From NCBI GenBank assembly GCA_019915015.1, contig JAHBBC010000001.1, forward strand, positions 992,001-1,056,000: DNA of 64,000 nucleotides. Reading direction: 5' to 3'. A model generated the notes under the pieces. That model had not been told where the DNA came from, made no database searches, and worked only from the letters and a program-made list of their open reading frames with translations. Position numbers and translations under genes: made by a program. Positions 52,750 to 64,000 of this stretch are shown in pieces; within the stretch, counting starts at the first letter, position 1, and each line of letters opens with the position of its first letter. Source of the DNA: Auriscalpium vulgare (taxonomy: Eukaryota; Basidiomycota; Agaricomycetes; Russulales; Auriscalpiaceae).

Positions 52750-53914
52750 ATGGCCTACAAGGACGATAACGCGTGGCAGGCAACATGGCCTGTGAACGAC
52801 ACTGTGACGACAACGAAGGCCGACGTCCTCGAGCAAGTGAGTTTGGCATTCGAAGACGCACTTCAAAGCGAGCGTGAGGAGTACTGGTACGAGGGACACT
52901 GCGTATCCCTCACGTACCTCACAGGACTCCATCGTGCTCCGGGTGGACACTTCAATGTGGCCCCCCAGACGCCTTTGTTTGCGCGCTCCCAGAGAGACGG
53001 GAAGTCGGCTGGACAATGGCAGAGCGCTCCGAATGCGTTTGACGATGGCGAGAGAAGCGCTGGCGGTGATCATGTAGTAGGCATGATGGTTGACGAAGAA
53101 GTTGCGGACCTGGACGTTGTCGGATGTCAGTCAATTCTCTGGCTCAATCATCATCTTTAAGGCTCACGTGTGTACGACAGTGAAAGCCCTCCGGCGTACC
53201 CGCAGCTTTCATCGCGACAAAGATGAACCCCATACCGAATTGTCTTTCCTCGATCTCAACGGCCAATCGGAGGACATCGATATGGCCGTTGAGCAATACC
53301 TTGTGGTGGCCGAGGAAGATGCGGTTTCGTCCTTGGACACAACATCAGACCCACTAAACAAGTCCACGAGTTCAAAGCCTCCGCGAAAGGAGAACGAGCT
53401 TTATGTCGACGAAGATTCCTTCCACCGCGTGACAGACTTCGCCATCGTAAGGCGACGACAGCAGCGTGTGGTAGTGTGCGTGGTAGAGATCAAGCCTCAA
53501 ACCTGGACAGCGCTGACAGTGCTCGACGAAAATGAGGAGCGCGCCGCAGCTCTCAAACAAGTGGAGGCCATGATGCCCCAGGTCGTCCAGCAGGTGCAGT
53601 TTGCTTTTCACGAGCAACCCGCTCAAGAGTACATGTGGGCGCTGTGCATCGTCGGCCGCTGGTGCGCATTCCAGCAGTTCGAGAGGAAGAAGACCCCTCC
53701 CCTCGACCTAGACGATCTACACGCTAGAGGATACCGGCCGGCAATGCAGGCCCATGGCGAGTTCCAGCCTGAGGCCATCGACATCCCCGTCGCAGCGACG
53801 GGTGTTGTCCCGGTCCTCGCAGATAACAGTCAAGACTATCATCCGATGTTCAAGAGCGCGTGGTTGAAATTCATGACCTGGGCTTGTACCATGGAGCTTC
53901 GAGTCGGTGAATGA
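52750..53914 (+). CDS. DEK4: PD-(D/E)XK-like unknown protein, 369 aa
   Basis: Join(52750..53125,53181..53914), open. The ATG lies in CACCATGG. The most diverged family member: ATWPVNDTVTTTKADV, FEDALQSEREEYWYEGHCVSL, YLTGLHRAPGGHFNVAP in exon 1; SFHRDKDEPH, KSTSSKPPRKENEL, VTDFAIVRRRQQRVVVCVVE then IKPQTW, MMPQVVQQVQFAFHEQ and ALCIVGRWCAFQQFERKKT in exon 2. Its divergence makes the conserved positions informative: the Asp in TDFAI, E-x-K in VEIKPQ, and the QVVQQVQFAF helix all persist. The donor GTCAGT is unusual but phase-consistent. Function unknown. Confidence 0.75.
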
Positions 53915-54066
53915 AGGGCATCAGAAAAGGCGCAAGAGGTAGGGGAGCTCAGTAATTCTGCAATGCGTTCGGTCATCCGCTAATCTTTCGCCAAGAGGGG
54001 AAGCGCAAGAGAGGCTGCACCGGATTGTGATGGATATTGCGCACGCAGCGATGTCTTTAAATATTT

Positions 54067-54239
54067 CTACAGTGTATCACCGTACCAATAGTTGACGTCT
54101 GAGTGTTGGTAGAAGATGAACGCGGCGTGGTCCTGCGAAAGCGCGACGATGTAGAACGCACTGGCAGTGAACGTGACAGACGCACCTCGCGCGTGTAGAC
54201 AAGCTCTTTGCCATTTCCTGGGAGAAAAATAGTCTCCAT
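54067..54239 (-). pseudogene. Terminal SDS-family fragment
   Basis: METIFLPGNGKELVYTRE matches the end of SDS exon 1; a GTGCGT...CAG intron follows, then DHAAFIFYQHSD matches the start of exon 2 before diverging to a stop. The rest of the gene is absent. Confidence 0.65.
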
Positions 54240-55179
54240 AGCTTGGCCTTACGGTATCAGAAGATACTGTAGTCGTTCTGGATGTAGGGGAAAAAGGGCT
54301 TCGGCCGAACGCTTCGGAGGCGTGTTGGCCTTTGCCGGGATGTACTAGCGATGTACTATCATCATGTAGTGGTGACGGAGGCGTGTGTTATGTAAGCATA
54401 TACAATAAGCGCCCACCTAGGCGTAGATCGACTATCATCTGTCAAAGTCAGCTACGGAGACTAGAGAGGCGAGCTTGCTTCGGCACTCTATAAGTCTCTA
54501 AGCCAAATTCTTGGACTCTCGAACTTTGCAAGCTTCGAAGTTCGTCACCGTCGACGATCGACGCCTCGGGGACTTCCCCGCCACGGCCACGTGCTGACAG
54601 CTCAGCGCGCCAGACTAAAAGTCTCTCAAATTGCGCTTCAACATGGCACGCGGCCCACTCACTACCAACTAGTTCAGTGGCCGTTTGATCGCGACAACGA
54701 GAGAGACGGCGTTGTGCATTCGATGGTGGATATCGTCGAGGGGCAGCAGGTGCGTGCTATATGGCCTCTGGGCGATACGTGCCCACAACACATAGTATAT
54801 ATCGCTCACAAGGCCTTCATGACAGCCTCGTCGGCATCTTCATCTTTACCATCGTTGGCTATACAGCCTTCGCGCCAGGGAACGGTAGCCGCAAGCAAAG
54901 TGTGCAAGACTGTCTCTCCTTTTGTGGACTCTGCCAATCTCCATCGCCATATCATTGCATTCTGCGGCCTGCAAACTGTACAGATGTATCTGCGTAGGCA
55001 GCAATGATATCGAACGCCAGCTTCTGCTCGCCGTGGGCAAGCCGGGATTGGCCGCCTTTCTTCACCACGGCCTTTTTACCTCGGCTCGCCGACGGCCTTT
55101 GTAACTCGGCTCGCCGTCGAGTTCCTATCCCCCAACCTTCATCTACTGCGATTCCAGTGTAACTGCATCAATATCCATT
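54240..55179. other. No gene assigned
   Basis: A plus-strand ORF of 138 codons (54591-55007) has no recognisable motif. The last 40 bp before 55180 are probably 5' UTR of the MYND gene. Confidence 0.45.
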
Positions 55180-57310
55180 ATGCCTCCCTGGGACCCCAAG
55201 AAGTTGCCGCTGCGCACCAAACGCGACATGTTCCGCAAGCCTCCTGCGGATGTGCGTCTTTGTCCCTTTCACGCAGACATTACATTTACACTCAGCGTAC
55301 AGCTTGTCAAGTGCGCAAAGAGCGGCTCCTCACTTGCCCTCTTTCTCATCTCAAACAAAATCATAACGGTCCCCGAATACTTGCACGAAGAGCTGATTGG
55401 CGCCTATTGCTCTGTCCTCCAACATTTTGAGCCACCCGATCCGTGCCTCCTTACCGATGGCCTCGAGGGCGAGGTCGTGCAACGTGCTAGGTACTGTTTC
55501 ATTGGACTGGCGGGGATGGACAGCGTTCATGACGCGCCGCTCGAGCCCATTATCGCTGCGTGGCACGGAATGTTCAAGTGGATGGTGTATCTTTCCGAGC
55601 TGTGTCGCGCGGAGGATCCCCAACATGTGATCCTCATGGTCATCATGAACATCGTCCACAAAGTCTGCATGCGCCCGGAAATCAGGCGTTGGATTGCCGC
55701 GACGCCCGGTATCCTCTCGCTCACTACGTCCATTTGGATGAACGAGGAACTGGTGCCCGAGCCCCCATCATCCATGATTACCCTCAACGTCATCGAATTG
55801 CTCAAAAGCCTACCCATCTCCGCCGTGGGCGAGGTCGTATCATCTGCAGGAAGGGCGGATGTCCTCGTCGACAGGCTGATCAGTTGCCTGCGAGCGGTAG
55901 TCAAGAAGCGCGCATCATGTATTGCCAACATCCACTGGTATTTGACACTCATGCAGGCGCTGGGAGGTCCACCGGAGTCTCCAGCGAGAAAGGCATTCCT
56001 GGAGCCCGGAGTTATGCGCGCGCTCACGAAGACGCTCGTGAAGGTGTCCGGCCTCGACATGAAACTCGATGCCAACGTTCGCACTGCAACGATTGACCTC
56101 GGCTTTGCTTTGGTCATCAATTTCATCGAGACAGGTACAGCCGTCGACCGCGTCCGACAATGCGTACATGACGGCGTCCTCGAGGCGATTGTCAACTCTG
56201 CCCCAGATCTGGATCCCTCTTCCATTGAGACGATGTCCGCATGGACGCTCATTGCGGACATCATCCCTCGCTATATCGTCTTCCGCTCGGTTACGGAAGC
56301 CGTCTGTGCGTCGCTGGCCAAGCTCCAAGACGTCAAATACCAACACAAAATGGCGCAGTCGCGGCATGTGCGGATGAAGGATGCGTGGGACAAGCTCTGC
56401 ATCCGGGCGAACTGGCAAAGGAATTTGAAGGAGACCATTGAAAGGGATCTCTCGAATTTGTCCGCCAAATGTGACGCTGTAAGTTGTTGTAACTCGCAGT
56501 TTGCCATCGTCGCTCATGGTGATATTTTGGACAGTGCCAAAAGCTTGGTTCGAAGAAATCGATCCGTCGGTGTGCGGGTTGCCATTCCTCTGTATACTGC
56601 TCGAGAAAATGCCAAGAGATAGCTTGGGCAACTACGCACAGGGCCCAATGCGCTGAGGAACGCCATTGCAGTATGTTTCCATGCTCCTTCCCCGTACGGA
56701 CCAAACTTCACTGAGTGACAGGACGTGGCAACGCTACCGGCTTCAGCAAGAGCGATGCGTGGCACCATAATGCCCTTGCTGTATACCACGCCCAAGAGGT
56801 CGTGCCTAACCTGCGAGCGACGGCCGCACGTAACTACCCCGACATCCCGCTGTACAAATTTTTCGTCTCCCTCGACTACACAGTGTGTCCGGAAGCGAAA
56901 TATAGGCTGGTGGAACTTACCCCAGGGCTCAAAGATGACGAGCAGTGTGAAATTATGCGCACGATCACACTGCTCTGGGTGAAGACTCGACTGGGGGAAT
57001 ACACGGAGTCGACATTGCTCCAAATACCATCACTATGGACTCAAGACGAGTTGGGGGCAGACAAGGTGCGTAATTTATATGATACATCGACCGTACTGAT
57101 TTTTTCGGGATTTACTAGAACGGTGGTGTAGTGAAAGAGGACCTTTTCGTTGTGCAACGAGTAGAGCGTACCCCTCTAGTATGTGATCAGACAAGCATCG
57201 AATCATGCACCTCTCTGAGCTCGTTTGCAGAAAAAATGATAGCTTCTCACCGTGCTAGGATTCCTCATGACTGGGTCCCAGACTACGCCGTTCGCATACA
57301 GTACTGGTGA
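55180..57310 (+). CDS. MYND-type zinc finger protein, 656 aa
   Basis: Four exons, join(55180..56478,56535..56670,56722..57065,57119..57310), all phases consistent. The first 430 residues form a helical, armadillo-like region (SALFLISNKI-type segments, RARYCFIGLAGMDS, IIAAWHGMFKWMVYLSEL, VILMVIMNIVHKV) common in basidiomycete MYND proteins. The MYND finger spans exons 1-2: CDACQKLGSKKSIRRCAGC then VYCSRKCQEIAW and THRAQC, giving the C-x2-C, C-x2-C, C-x3-C, H-x3-C ligand set. The C-terminal part (NALAVYHAQEVVPNLRATAA onward to VPDYAVRIQYW) is a conserved-looking domain without known role. Such proteins are usually taken to mediate protein-protein contacts; a specific partner is not evident. Exon 1 keeps a single frame for 433 codons. 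Confidence 0.8.
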
Positions 57311-57896
57311 ACTGATTCAAGTTGACTAGCAGCGAAGTATAATGTGGGGACAAAATTTAGCTAATATTCTACTGTTAGTGGGGATATTCGTGACCCAACG
57401 TACCTATGCGAAGCCCACCAATTTCAGCGCGTCGTCATCTCCACCGCGCCATGCGAATGATCGTGTCCGATTGTCGCAAAGCCTAAGGCAAAAGTCAGCG
57501 GCTTGTGAAGCAATCGATTAGAGGAGCGGCAATATAAAACACGAAGATTTAACGCCGGATGCTGCCATACTGTACTGTACTATGTGCTGACTAGGTATTA
57601 AACGCGCGCGCGCCTGAATTCTCCTTCTGATTCAGAGCGCTCAGCGCGCCGGTGGAAAGCGGCCTGTCGAATGTGACACCACTAACACCGCAAAGGCGAG
57701 CGGCATCGAAGGATGACTTCCGGCGCATCTAAGTTCACGATGCCCTTTGCTGTTGCGCCGCGGCGTATGCAAGCGACCGCCGTCGGGGAGATGACTTGTC
57801 GTCGAAGCCCACATTCCCCACCTCCGATCGGGTAGGCTAAGCGACGATAATCAACAGAGGTTCTTGCCCACACACACACACGCAGACACACCTCAT
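57311..57896. other. Spacer, no gene seen
   Basis: AT-richer than its neighbours, with a short CACACACACACACG microsatellite near 57871. It holds the 3' flanks of the two converging genes. Confidence 0.5.
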
Positions 57897-59109
57897 TCAA
57901 ACGGCGGTGATTGGCATAACGGCGGTTGAGGTGGTCATGCACTCCGAGCCAGAGCTGCGACCTGCAGTCCCAGCGAGGGCAGGAGGCGCCGAGCGCGCCC
58001 AGCGGCCTGTGAGGCGCCAGAACGTCGACCAGCCTGCGGCGCCGACGTCCGGCACGTCCTCGTCGGTGGCCGGGACGGTTGAACGCTGTCGGCTGGCGAG
58101 GCGCACGAGCAGGCTCCCCACGACGGGCACGTTCGCGACCGTGAGCGAGATGCAGTCCTCGACGAGAGCGGCGATGACCTCGTTCTTGCCGCCGGAGGTG
58201 AGGATGAATGCTGCATGGACGAGCGAGACGACCGTCGTCGCGACTAGGACACCTGTCAGACAATGGTTTGTCGTCAGGATAGTACGGCAGACTTACTGCT
58301 CGTGGAAAATATGAACATAACGCGAAGTCGGAGTCGTCTGTCTTTGACGCCGTGGATAAGCCGCAGGGGCAGCGTGATGAGAAGAAAGTCTGCTATCACA
58401 TCGGCTACAAGGGGTTAGTGAGTGGCTGCGGACTACGACGAGGAGCGAGACGCGCTCACAGACTAACTGGCAGATGGCCACCTGTTTTGTGAGCCGGCAC
58501 TGGGGCAACGGAAGGGACTTCCACTCCGGATGCGGCTCGCAGACCCACAGGAGTTGGGCGACAAAGAACACGAGCGCCCCGACGAACACGCCCGCAAGCC
58601 ACATGAGCTTGCGACGCGTTGATGGATCCGGGTCGAGCCGAATGATGGAGAACAGAATAGAGAGGCGCGCGGACCAAATTACGGTAGAGAAGGTGGACGC
58701 CATGAGATAGTAAGCTGCCACGAGGCTCGACTTTGACAGGTGGCCTGTGGATGGGCCCCCGATGCTGAGCGCACTGTAGGACTCGAGACGGAGGGTATGC
58801 TTACCTAGTCCCTCCGCGAACATGTAGGTCGCAACGACCTGTATCATGAGGCTGCGGAGTTGGCACATGAGCGCGAGACTCAGTGGATGAGTGGCAGGAG
58901 ACGTACCTGATCATGGAGAAACATGCCCAGGCGTCGTCCCACCAGTACCGGTCTCGTCTGATCCACAAACGAGCAACCGTTAAACCTATGGCAACAGAGC
59001 CTGCGATGGACTCAGTCACTGGATAATAATGCAGACGCTCAGACGGCATTTTTCCCGAGTCAAATGGGGACGCACGTTCGGTTTGCAGGTCGCTATGGGA
59101 GTGCCGCAT
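57897..59109 (-). CDS. Fungal rhodopsin-domain-like 7-TM integral membrane protein, 352 aa
   Basis: Complement(58907..59109, 58460..58851, 58297..58404, 57897..58252); donor-acceptor phases fit at all three introns. Hydrophobic segments include SIAGSVAIGLTVARL, SLMIQVVATYMFAEGL, SSLVAAYYLMASTFSTVIW, LMWLAGVFVGALVFFVAQLL, CRLTKQVAICQLV, DVIADFLLITLPL and TTVVSLVHAAFIL. The loops WSARLSILFSIIRL, VCEPHPEWK and RLRLRVMFIFS, and the late GGKNEVIAALVEDCISLTVAN block, are typical of the basidiomycete membrane family annotated as rhodopsin-domain or integral membrane protein, related to Pth11-like receptors. No retinal-binding Lys motif is claimed. The start at 59109 (MRHSHSDL) is the most upstream in-frame ATG; MPSERLHYY further in is an alternative. 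Confidence 0.72.
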
Positions 59110-60180
59110 GAGGGCGGACGCCTGTGGGACACCCACGCGCCCGCGCAAGCAGGGGAATAAGTAGACAGGTCGTGCTGACTGTGTCGACGGAATCGCGCCC
59201 TTATATGCGCGAGCATTAAGCGCGGGTTACAGAGCGGCGTCTTCGAACGCGCCTTTCTAGGGGGAAATGTGGCGGGAATGCCGAGATGTTATTCGCGGTA
59301 TCAGAGTTGGCAAGACGATTCGAATTCGGACAGGATGGGGAAGCCTACCGTCGGAGACGCTGCTCGAGAGGTCCCCGGCGTCGGCTCTGGGTGATGAGGG
59401 CAAGAGGACAGAGGCTAGAAAGTTTGGAAATGGAGGAATACCCATGGAAGCGATGGGCGATGTGAAACTTCAGGAAAGGGAAACGACACAAACTCTGTCA
59501 CGGCGTCCACAAATGCAATATCAATACAGGCACGAGAGGCACGCGTGCGAGTCGCCTACGGCGTGGTCAAGTCGTGCACACCCGTGCTCAACGTTGTATG
59601 GGCACACAATTGGAGGGGCCTGGATACAAAGGCACCACTTGCGAGGCTAGCGAGCCGAGTAACCCGTGAAATATCGCTTCCCCGTTGAGATTGTCGTCGA
59701 GCGCAACTGACATCGTGGGCACGGACAGTCAGTCGCTGCCTGGTCGATCTGTCACAGGGAGCATTTATTTGAAGCTAATGAGTATAAGGAGAAGCATAGC
59801 ACCATGGCCTAGAACTTACGAGATCATCGTGGGTGGTGGCGGGGGACCCGAGTGTTGGAATTTGTAAATTTAGTTCACCATGGACACGGAGTGAAGCTTG
59901 AAGCTTCAAAAGTTGAACTGCTTGGAATATGTATTGCTTCAGTTGTCGCAGAAGTTCAAGTTGGCACGACGTTGACGAGATGGCCGTCAAAAGCTCGCGG
60001 CAATAGGCGCTGATATGACCAGAGGGGGACAGATGTGTAGCAAATAGCAACCATTAGCCCGATCGTTATCCTGTCTCGGTGAGTTTTCTCATACGATTCG
60101 CATTTTTGACCTGCGTTGACATCGTCACCTACAGCGACGAGCTCAGCCTGCCCACCGACGACGGTGGCGACAAGTAATCC
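59110..60180. other. No gene assigned
   Basis: Several ORFs of 60-130 codons on both strands, without motifs or splice structure. The right end may hold the unseen first exon of the BAG gene. Confidence 0.45.
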
Positions 60181-60359
60181 TGGCTTTCTCCTGCTCATCC
60201 ATTGCCGCGCTCCCCTACGTTTCCCCCTACCTCGACCGGCCACTCGCCGCCGCGTGCCAGCTCACGCCGACCCAGCTCTACTCGCTCGCGTCCGCCGCCG
60301 CCGTCATCATTTTCTCCCTCGCCTACGCGCGTGCGCGCAGCCTCTTTGGCGGTGACGCC

Positions 60360-61410
60360 ATGGCCTCCTCCTCCATCACCGTCAAATGGGGTCGTGAGCG
60401 GTACGCACTCCGTCTTCCCGCTCGGCGTCAGCTGACACGCCTCGCGCCCGCTATCCTATCCATCCATCCATTGATCCTGTTCATTCCTCTGCTCGCATCC
60501 TGGCCTGCGTGTCTTGATGTGGCGACACGTTGCCGCGTGTATCTTTCTTCTCTGGTGCTCCACGACACAGCCTGCAGATTCCACTGCCACCGCCGGACAC
60601 GAAGCTCGCCGTCCTCCGTGCAACTCTCGCGGAACAGACGCACATCCCACCAGATGGCTTCAAGCTCATCTACGCCGGTGCCGTGATGAAGGACGATAAC
60701 GCACCGCGTGAGTACCTCCGCCTGTTCGTTTCATCACTCGTCTTCGGATCTCGCGCTGGCGATGCCTTCACATTTCTTCGCGCATGAATGCCGCGTGTTC
60801 TCTGTCCGTCGTCATTCACGATCGCGTTCGACTCCACAAACTTTGTCTTTACGCTGCTCCGGATCCTCATCCGGGGCGGTGGCAACATTTTCTTCGCTGC
60901 CGTAACTTTTATCTCAATCTCTGCCCTTTCCTGTCCAATCGAAATCTCTGACGCCGCATCCCAGTATCCGCGTACAAGCTCCGTCCCAACACAACCATGG
61001 TCCTCCTCGACTCGTCCGCCCCCGCCGCGTCGCCTGCCCCAGCGCCAAAAGCGCCGCTCACAGAGGCATCCGCCATCTCCGCAATCAAAGCAGAGGTCGC
61101 CCGCGTCCGCGACACGCTCGAGCCCGGTGTCGACGCGCTCCTGCGTGACATCGCGCCTCCGCCTCCTCCAGCCTCCGCCGACCCGACCCCCAGTCCCGCG
61201 CCGACGGCAGCGGGGGTGACGCCCGCGCAGACGACGGAGCACACGCGGCTCGGCGAGCTGCTGCTGCAGGGACTGCTCCGGCTCGACGCGATCCCCGTCG
61301 AGAGTGCCTGGACGGACGCGCGGGCGGAGCGGAAGGGCGCGGTGCGCACCGTGCAGGGCGTGCTCGACCGGCTCGACGGCGCGTGGAGGGCAGCGAAGGC
61401 GCAGCGGTAG
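60360..61410 (+). CDS. Ubiquitin-like plus BAG domain co-chaperone
   Basis: The first in-frame ATG is at 60360 (MASSSITVKWGRERYALRLP), the start of a ubiquitin-like fold. After an intron it continues IPLPPPDTKLAVLRATLAEQ and FKLIYAGAVMKDDNAP. After a 257-bp intron (60708-60964) it continues LSAYKLRPNTTMVLLD. A Pro/Ala linker and a helical BAG domain follow (ISAIKAEVARVRDTLEPGVD, HTRLGELLLQGLLRLDAI, ARAERKGAVRTVQGVLDRLD). BAG domains stimulate nucleotide release from Hsp70. Upstream of the ATG the same frame is open and encodes a hydrophobic LYSLASAAAVIIFSLAYARA, resembling the N-terminal membrane anchor of Snl1-type BAG proteins, so the true start probably lies in an earlier exon. The splice between RLP and IPLPP was not resolved. 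Confidence 0.72.
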
Positions 61411-61789
61411 TCTGAGGTGATGACGCAGATAGAGGGATGGTGAGTATATGTTATGGGTCCCTGTGCGCTATAATATCGAGGCTGCTTATTTCTTGACGAG
61501 TGTCGCGGTGCACGTGGTGTACATCCTGTCGTAGCATACATAGTCGCCCAGATGGTAATACTAGCGCTATGCCGAGTGGAATGCTGGAGATTGGGTGCGT
61601 CAGAGGCCTCGTGTATCGCAGCCTGTGCGTACGGCAAGTGGAGAACGTTCAAAGGGCCCTGATAGGCAGTGCCCAAGCGCAGCGAGGCGATTCCGGGGTC
61701 TCTCCGTGCTGGCGCCGGGGTCCCTCGGAAAGGATGAAGTCATGCAGCTTTTAGTCGCCTTGAGCGAGCGATTCTTTCCTCAGCCCACC
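61411..61789. other. Spacer between the BAG gene and PBS2
   Basis: 3' flank of the BAG gene and 5' flank of PBS2. CAGCCCACCATG surrounds the PBS2 start. No other feature seen. Confidence 0.5.
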
Positions 61790-63527
61790 ATGTCCGACCT
61801 CCTCTCTTCCACGCGTCCCCCGACCCGCACGCCTTCGTCGCAGCCGCGCTCGGTCGCCAGCCTCCTCGCCAGCAGGGGATCTGGCTCGACACCGATCCCT
61901 CCGTCGCTCCAGGCGAAGATGGCCGCGGTATGTCAAAGCACGCATGTGTCACGTCCGATAGCACCCCCTCACACATCGCGCAGATGGCGACTCGCGCGAG
62001 CCAGTCGCCAGGCATGCACGCGAGCGTCGATGTCACATCCGCCGCGTTCAAGCGCGCGACCCTCAACGACGCTGCACCGCGACAAACACCGTCCTCGTCC
62101 CGAGCCCCAGCTATGCCCGGGCGCAGGAACAAGCCAGGCTTCAAGCTTAGCGATATCACTGGCGAGCCCAGCTCGGGTGGTGCGGCGAATGCTGGGCTTG
62201 GCGCCGGTGCCCCTAGCCTCGAGGACGGGCCATCGCAATGGCAGCCGCGGCGCCCCTCGCCGACGGGAACGCCATTCTCCAATTTTGGCAAGATCGTGTA
62301 AGTTCCTCGTTCTCCGCAATGCACCAGAGTTGTGAACACCCTTTGGTGACGTGCAGAGATCCCTCGGGGGCGCTCAATTTCGGCGGCAAGGCGATCCTGC
62401 ATTCCTCAGGTGTCGACTTTTCGAACGGCTCATCATTCGCGATCAACATGAACCAGCTGCAGCTCGAGGATGAGCTCGGCCGTGGCGCATACGGCACTGT
62501 TAAGCGCGTCTTACACAAACCGACAAACGTCTTGATGGCTATGAAGGTGCGTCTGCGTCATCGTCGGCAACGATCAGGCACCCAATTTGCCCCTAGGAAA
62601 TTCGTCTAGAGTTAGATCAAACAAAGCTAAACGCCATCATCATGGAGCTCGACATCCTGCACCGGGCGGTCCACCCATCGATTGTCGAGTTCTACGGCGC
62701 GTTCTTCATCGAGTCGTGCGTGTACTACTGCATGGAGTACATGGATGCCGGAAGCCTAGACAAGCTTTATGGTGTTGGCGTACCCGAACCCGTCCTATCT
62801 CGGATCGTCGCGTGCATGGCCCGCGGCCTGAAGTTTCTCAAGGACGAGCTGCAGATCATTCACAGGGGTGCGTTATGAGCTCTGCACGCCCTGCTGACGC
62901 TGACCTGATGACATACTTTCAGACGTGAAGCCGACTAACGTACTGGTAAACAAGCGCGGCGAGATCAAGTTGTGCGACTTCGGGGTGTCTGGACAGCTCG
63001 AGAAGTCGTTGGCCAAGACAAACATTGGGTGCCAGAGCTACATGGCGCCGGAACGAATCAAGGGCGAATCGCAGAACGCGCTCAGCACGTACACTGTGTC
63101 GTCTGACGTGTGGTCACTAGGGCTCGCCACACTCGAGATCGCAGTCGGCCAATACCCGTATCCCCCGGAGACGTACCAAAACGTCTTTGCCCAATTGACC
63201 GCGATCGTTCACGGCGACCCGCCAGAACTGCCGGACTCGTACTCGCACACCGCGAAGGACTGGGTCAATCGGTGTCTCGTGAAGCGACCCGAGGGGCGGG
63301 CCAGTTACGCGCAACTTTTGGTCAGTAACTGCCCCGCGTCTCGCTTGTCCACAGATCAACACTCATGATATCTCCTCTACCTTCGCTCATAATAGGAACA
63401 CCCTTTCTTACGCGGCGATCAAACGCGTCCGACAGACATGCGCGGCTGGGTCGTGCGTGCGCTGGCATGGCGGGAGGAGCAGCGACAGCTACAGGAACAT
63501 TCGGGCGACGCTCCACGGCCCTCATGA
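61790..63527 (+). CDS. PBS2: MAP kinase kinase of the HOG pathway, Pbs2/Wis1 type, 480 aa
   Basis: Six exons, join(61790..61927,61984..62297,62357..62546,62597..62867,62923..63320,63396..63527), all in phase. The N-terminal 140 residues are Ser/Pro-rich and unstructured. The kinase domain has Gly-rich loop DELGRGAYGTV, Lys in LMAMK, catalytic loop HRDVKPTNVL (split by an intron at HR/D), metal-binding CDFGVSG and activation segment SLAKTNIGCQSYMAPERI. YPYPPETYQNVFAQLTAIV with DPPELP is the signature that separates Pbs2/Wis1 from other fungal MAPKKs. It should phosphorylate the Hog1/Sty1 MAP kinase during osmotic and other stress, in the cytoplasm. Shorter than yeast Pbs2 because of its short N-terminus. 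The start at 61790 has a CCACCATG context. No lesion is seen. Confidence 0.92.
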
Positions 63528-64000
63528 ATGAATGCCCTCTCCTCGCGCATCACTCACTATCTTATTGTGCGAACTATGTTATCCGGGCGACACTGCGTAC
63601 ATTCGCGTCGTGTCGCCGCCCGGTGTCCGGTCCAGCGTAGAGACGTTTCCCTCACATCACATCCCCATTGACTTTACCCAGTCTTTCCCTCACCCGACTA
63701 CCACCGCCCCTCACGCCCCGGCACCTCTCCGCTCGCTCGCATGCAAACACATCTCACACATGCGTCGTCATCTGCTATCGCATACTTATACTATAATCAT
63801 TCATTCGCACAAGGACTTCCGCGCACAAACACGAGTTACTCTGCCGCAGGAGGCTGCCCAGAGGGGAGGTCGGGGTTGGACTAGGGAGGGGGAGGGACGT
63901 CGGCACGAGCGGTGCGCGTGCCGGACACGCCATCCGCTTGCAAGGGCGGGTAATCGGCCTAGGGCGGGAGGGCAAATGTCTCAGGTGTCGCCATACAAAC
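63528..64000. other. 3' flank of PBS2, no gene called
   Basis: Pyrimidine-rich 63650-63740 and GGGAGG-rich 63860-63960. A minus-strand gene could end near 63840, but too little is visible to support it. Confidence 0.4.

Overview
The window comes from a filamentous basidiomycete, most likely an Agaricomycete of the polypore type. Genes are GC-rich and split by 45-60 nt GT-AG introns. Recognisable proteins include a Pbs2-type MAP kinase kinase, NAD-dependent formate dehydrogenase, DUF4436, MYND, BAG and fungal rhodopsin-like membrane proteins. The transposons (chromodomain Ty3/gypsy, hAT, PIF/Harbinger) are typical of that group. Species is not determinable from sequence alone.

Layout. (1) 1-23.8 kb is a segmentally duplicated, largely dead region. 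A block (SRP68 remnant, truncated GET3 start, a divergent pair of unknown genes called here DEK and SDS, and a 5'-truncated formate dehydrogenase) occurs at 1-5.5 kb and again at 8.6-20.5 kb. A third, shorter DEK/SDS unit lies at 20.5-23.8 kb. A broken MFS transporter sits between the first two. Two PIF/Harbinger elements stand head to tail inside the second SRP68 remnant, and a CACTA-like MITE sits in the first block only. (2) 24-32 kb holds a DUF4436 gene, a 137-bp minisatellite, a hypothetical gene and a zinc-finger gene with internally duplicated segments. (3) 32.8-54.2 kb is a tandem array of SDS genes on the minus strand, ending in a DEK gene. It was split by a 5.3-kb hAT element and an 8.2-kb Ty3/gypsy composite. 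(4) 55-63.5 kb is ordinary gene space: MYND, rhodopsin-like, UBL-BAG and PBS2.

Most promising unknown: the DEK/SDS pair. DEK proteins carry a D...(E)xK pattern resembling PD-(D/E)XK nucleases. SDS proteins are about 210 residues, begin with an SDSDSS-like motif and share conserved introns. The two are found head to head at four loci in both chromosomal orientations, and SDS is further amplified to 11 copies or fragments. I do not recognise either family. A joint function is inference from the repeated arrangement.

Other sequence-supported points: a -1 frameshift heptamer joins gag and pol of the retroelement; the retroelement has three LTRs inside one 5-bp target duplication; an intact hAT protein is fused to an Ulp1-like protease domain; and a tandem Harbinger dimer shares a single ATT between its copies.
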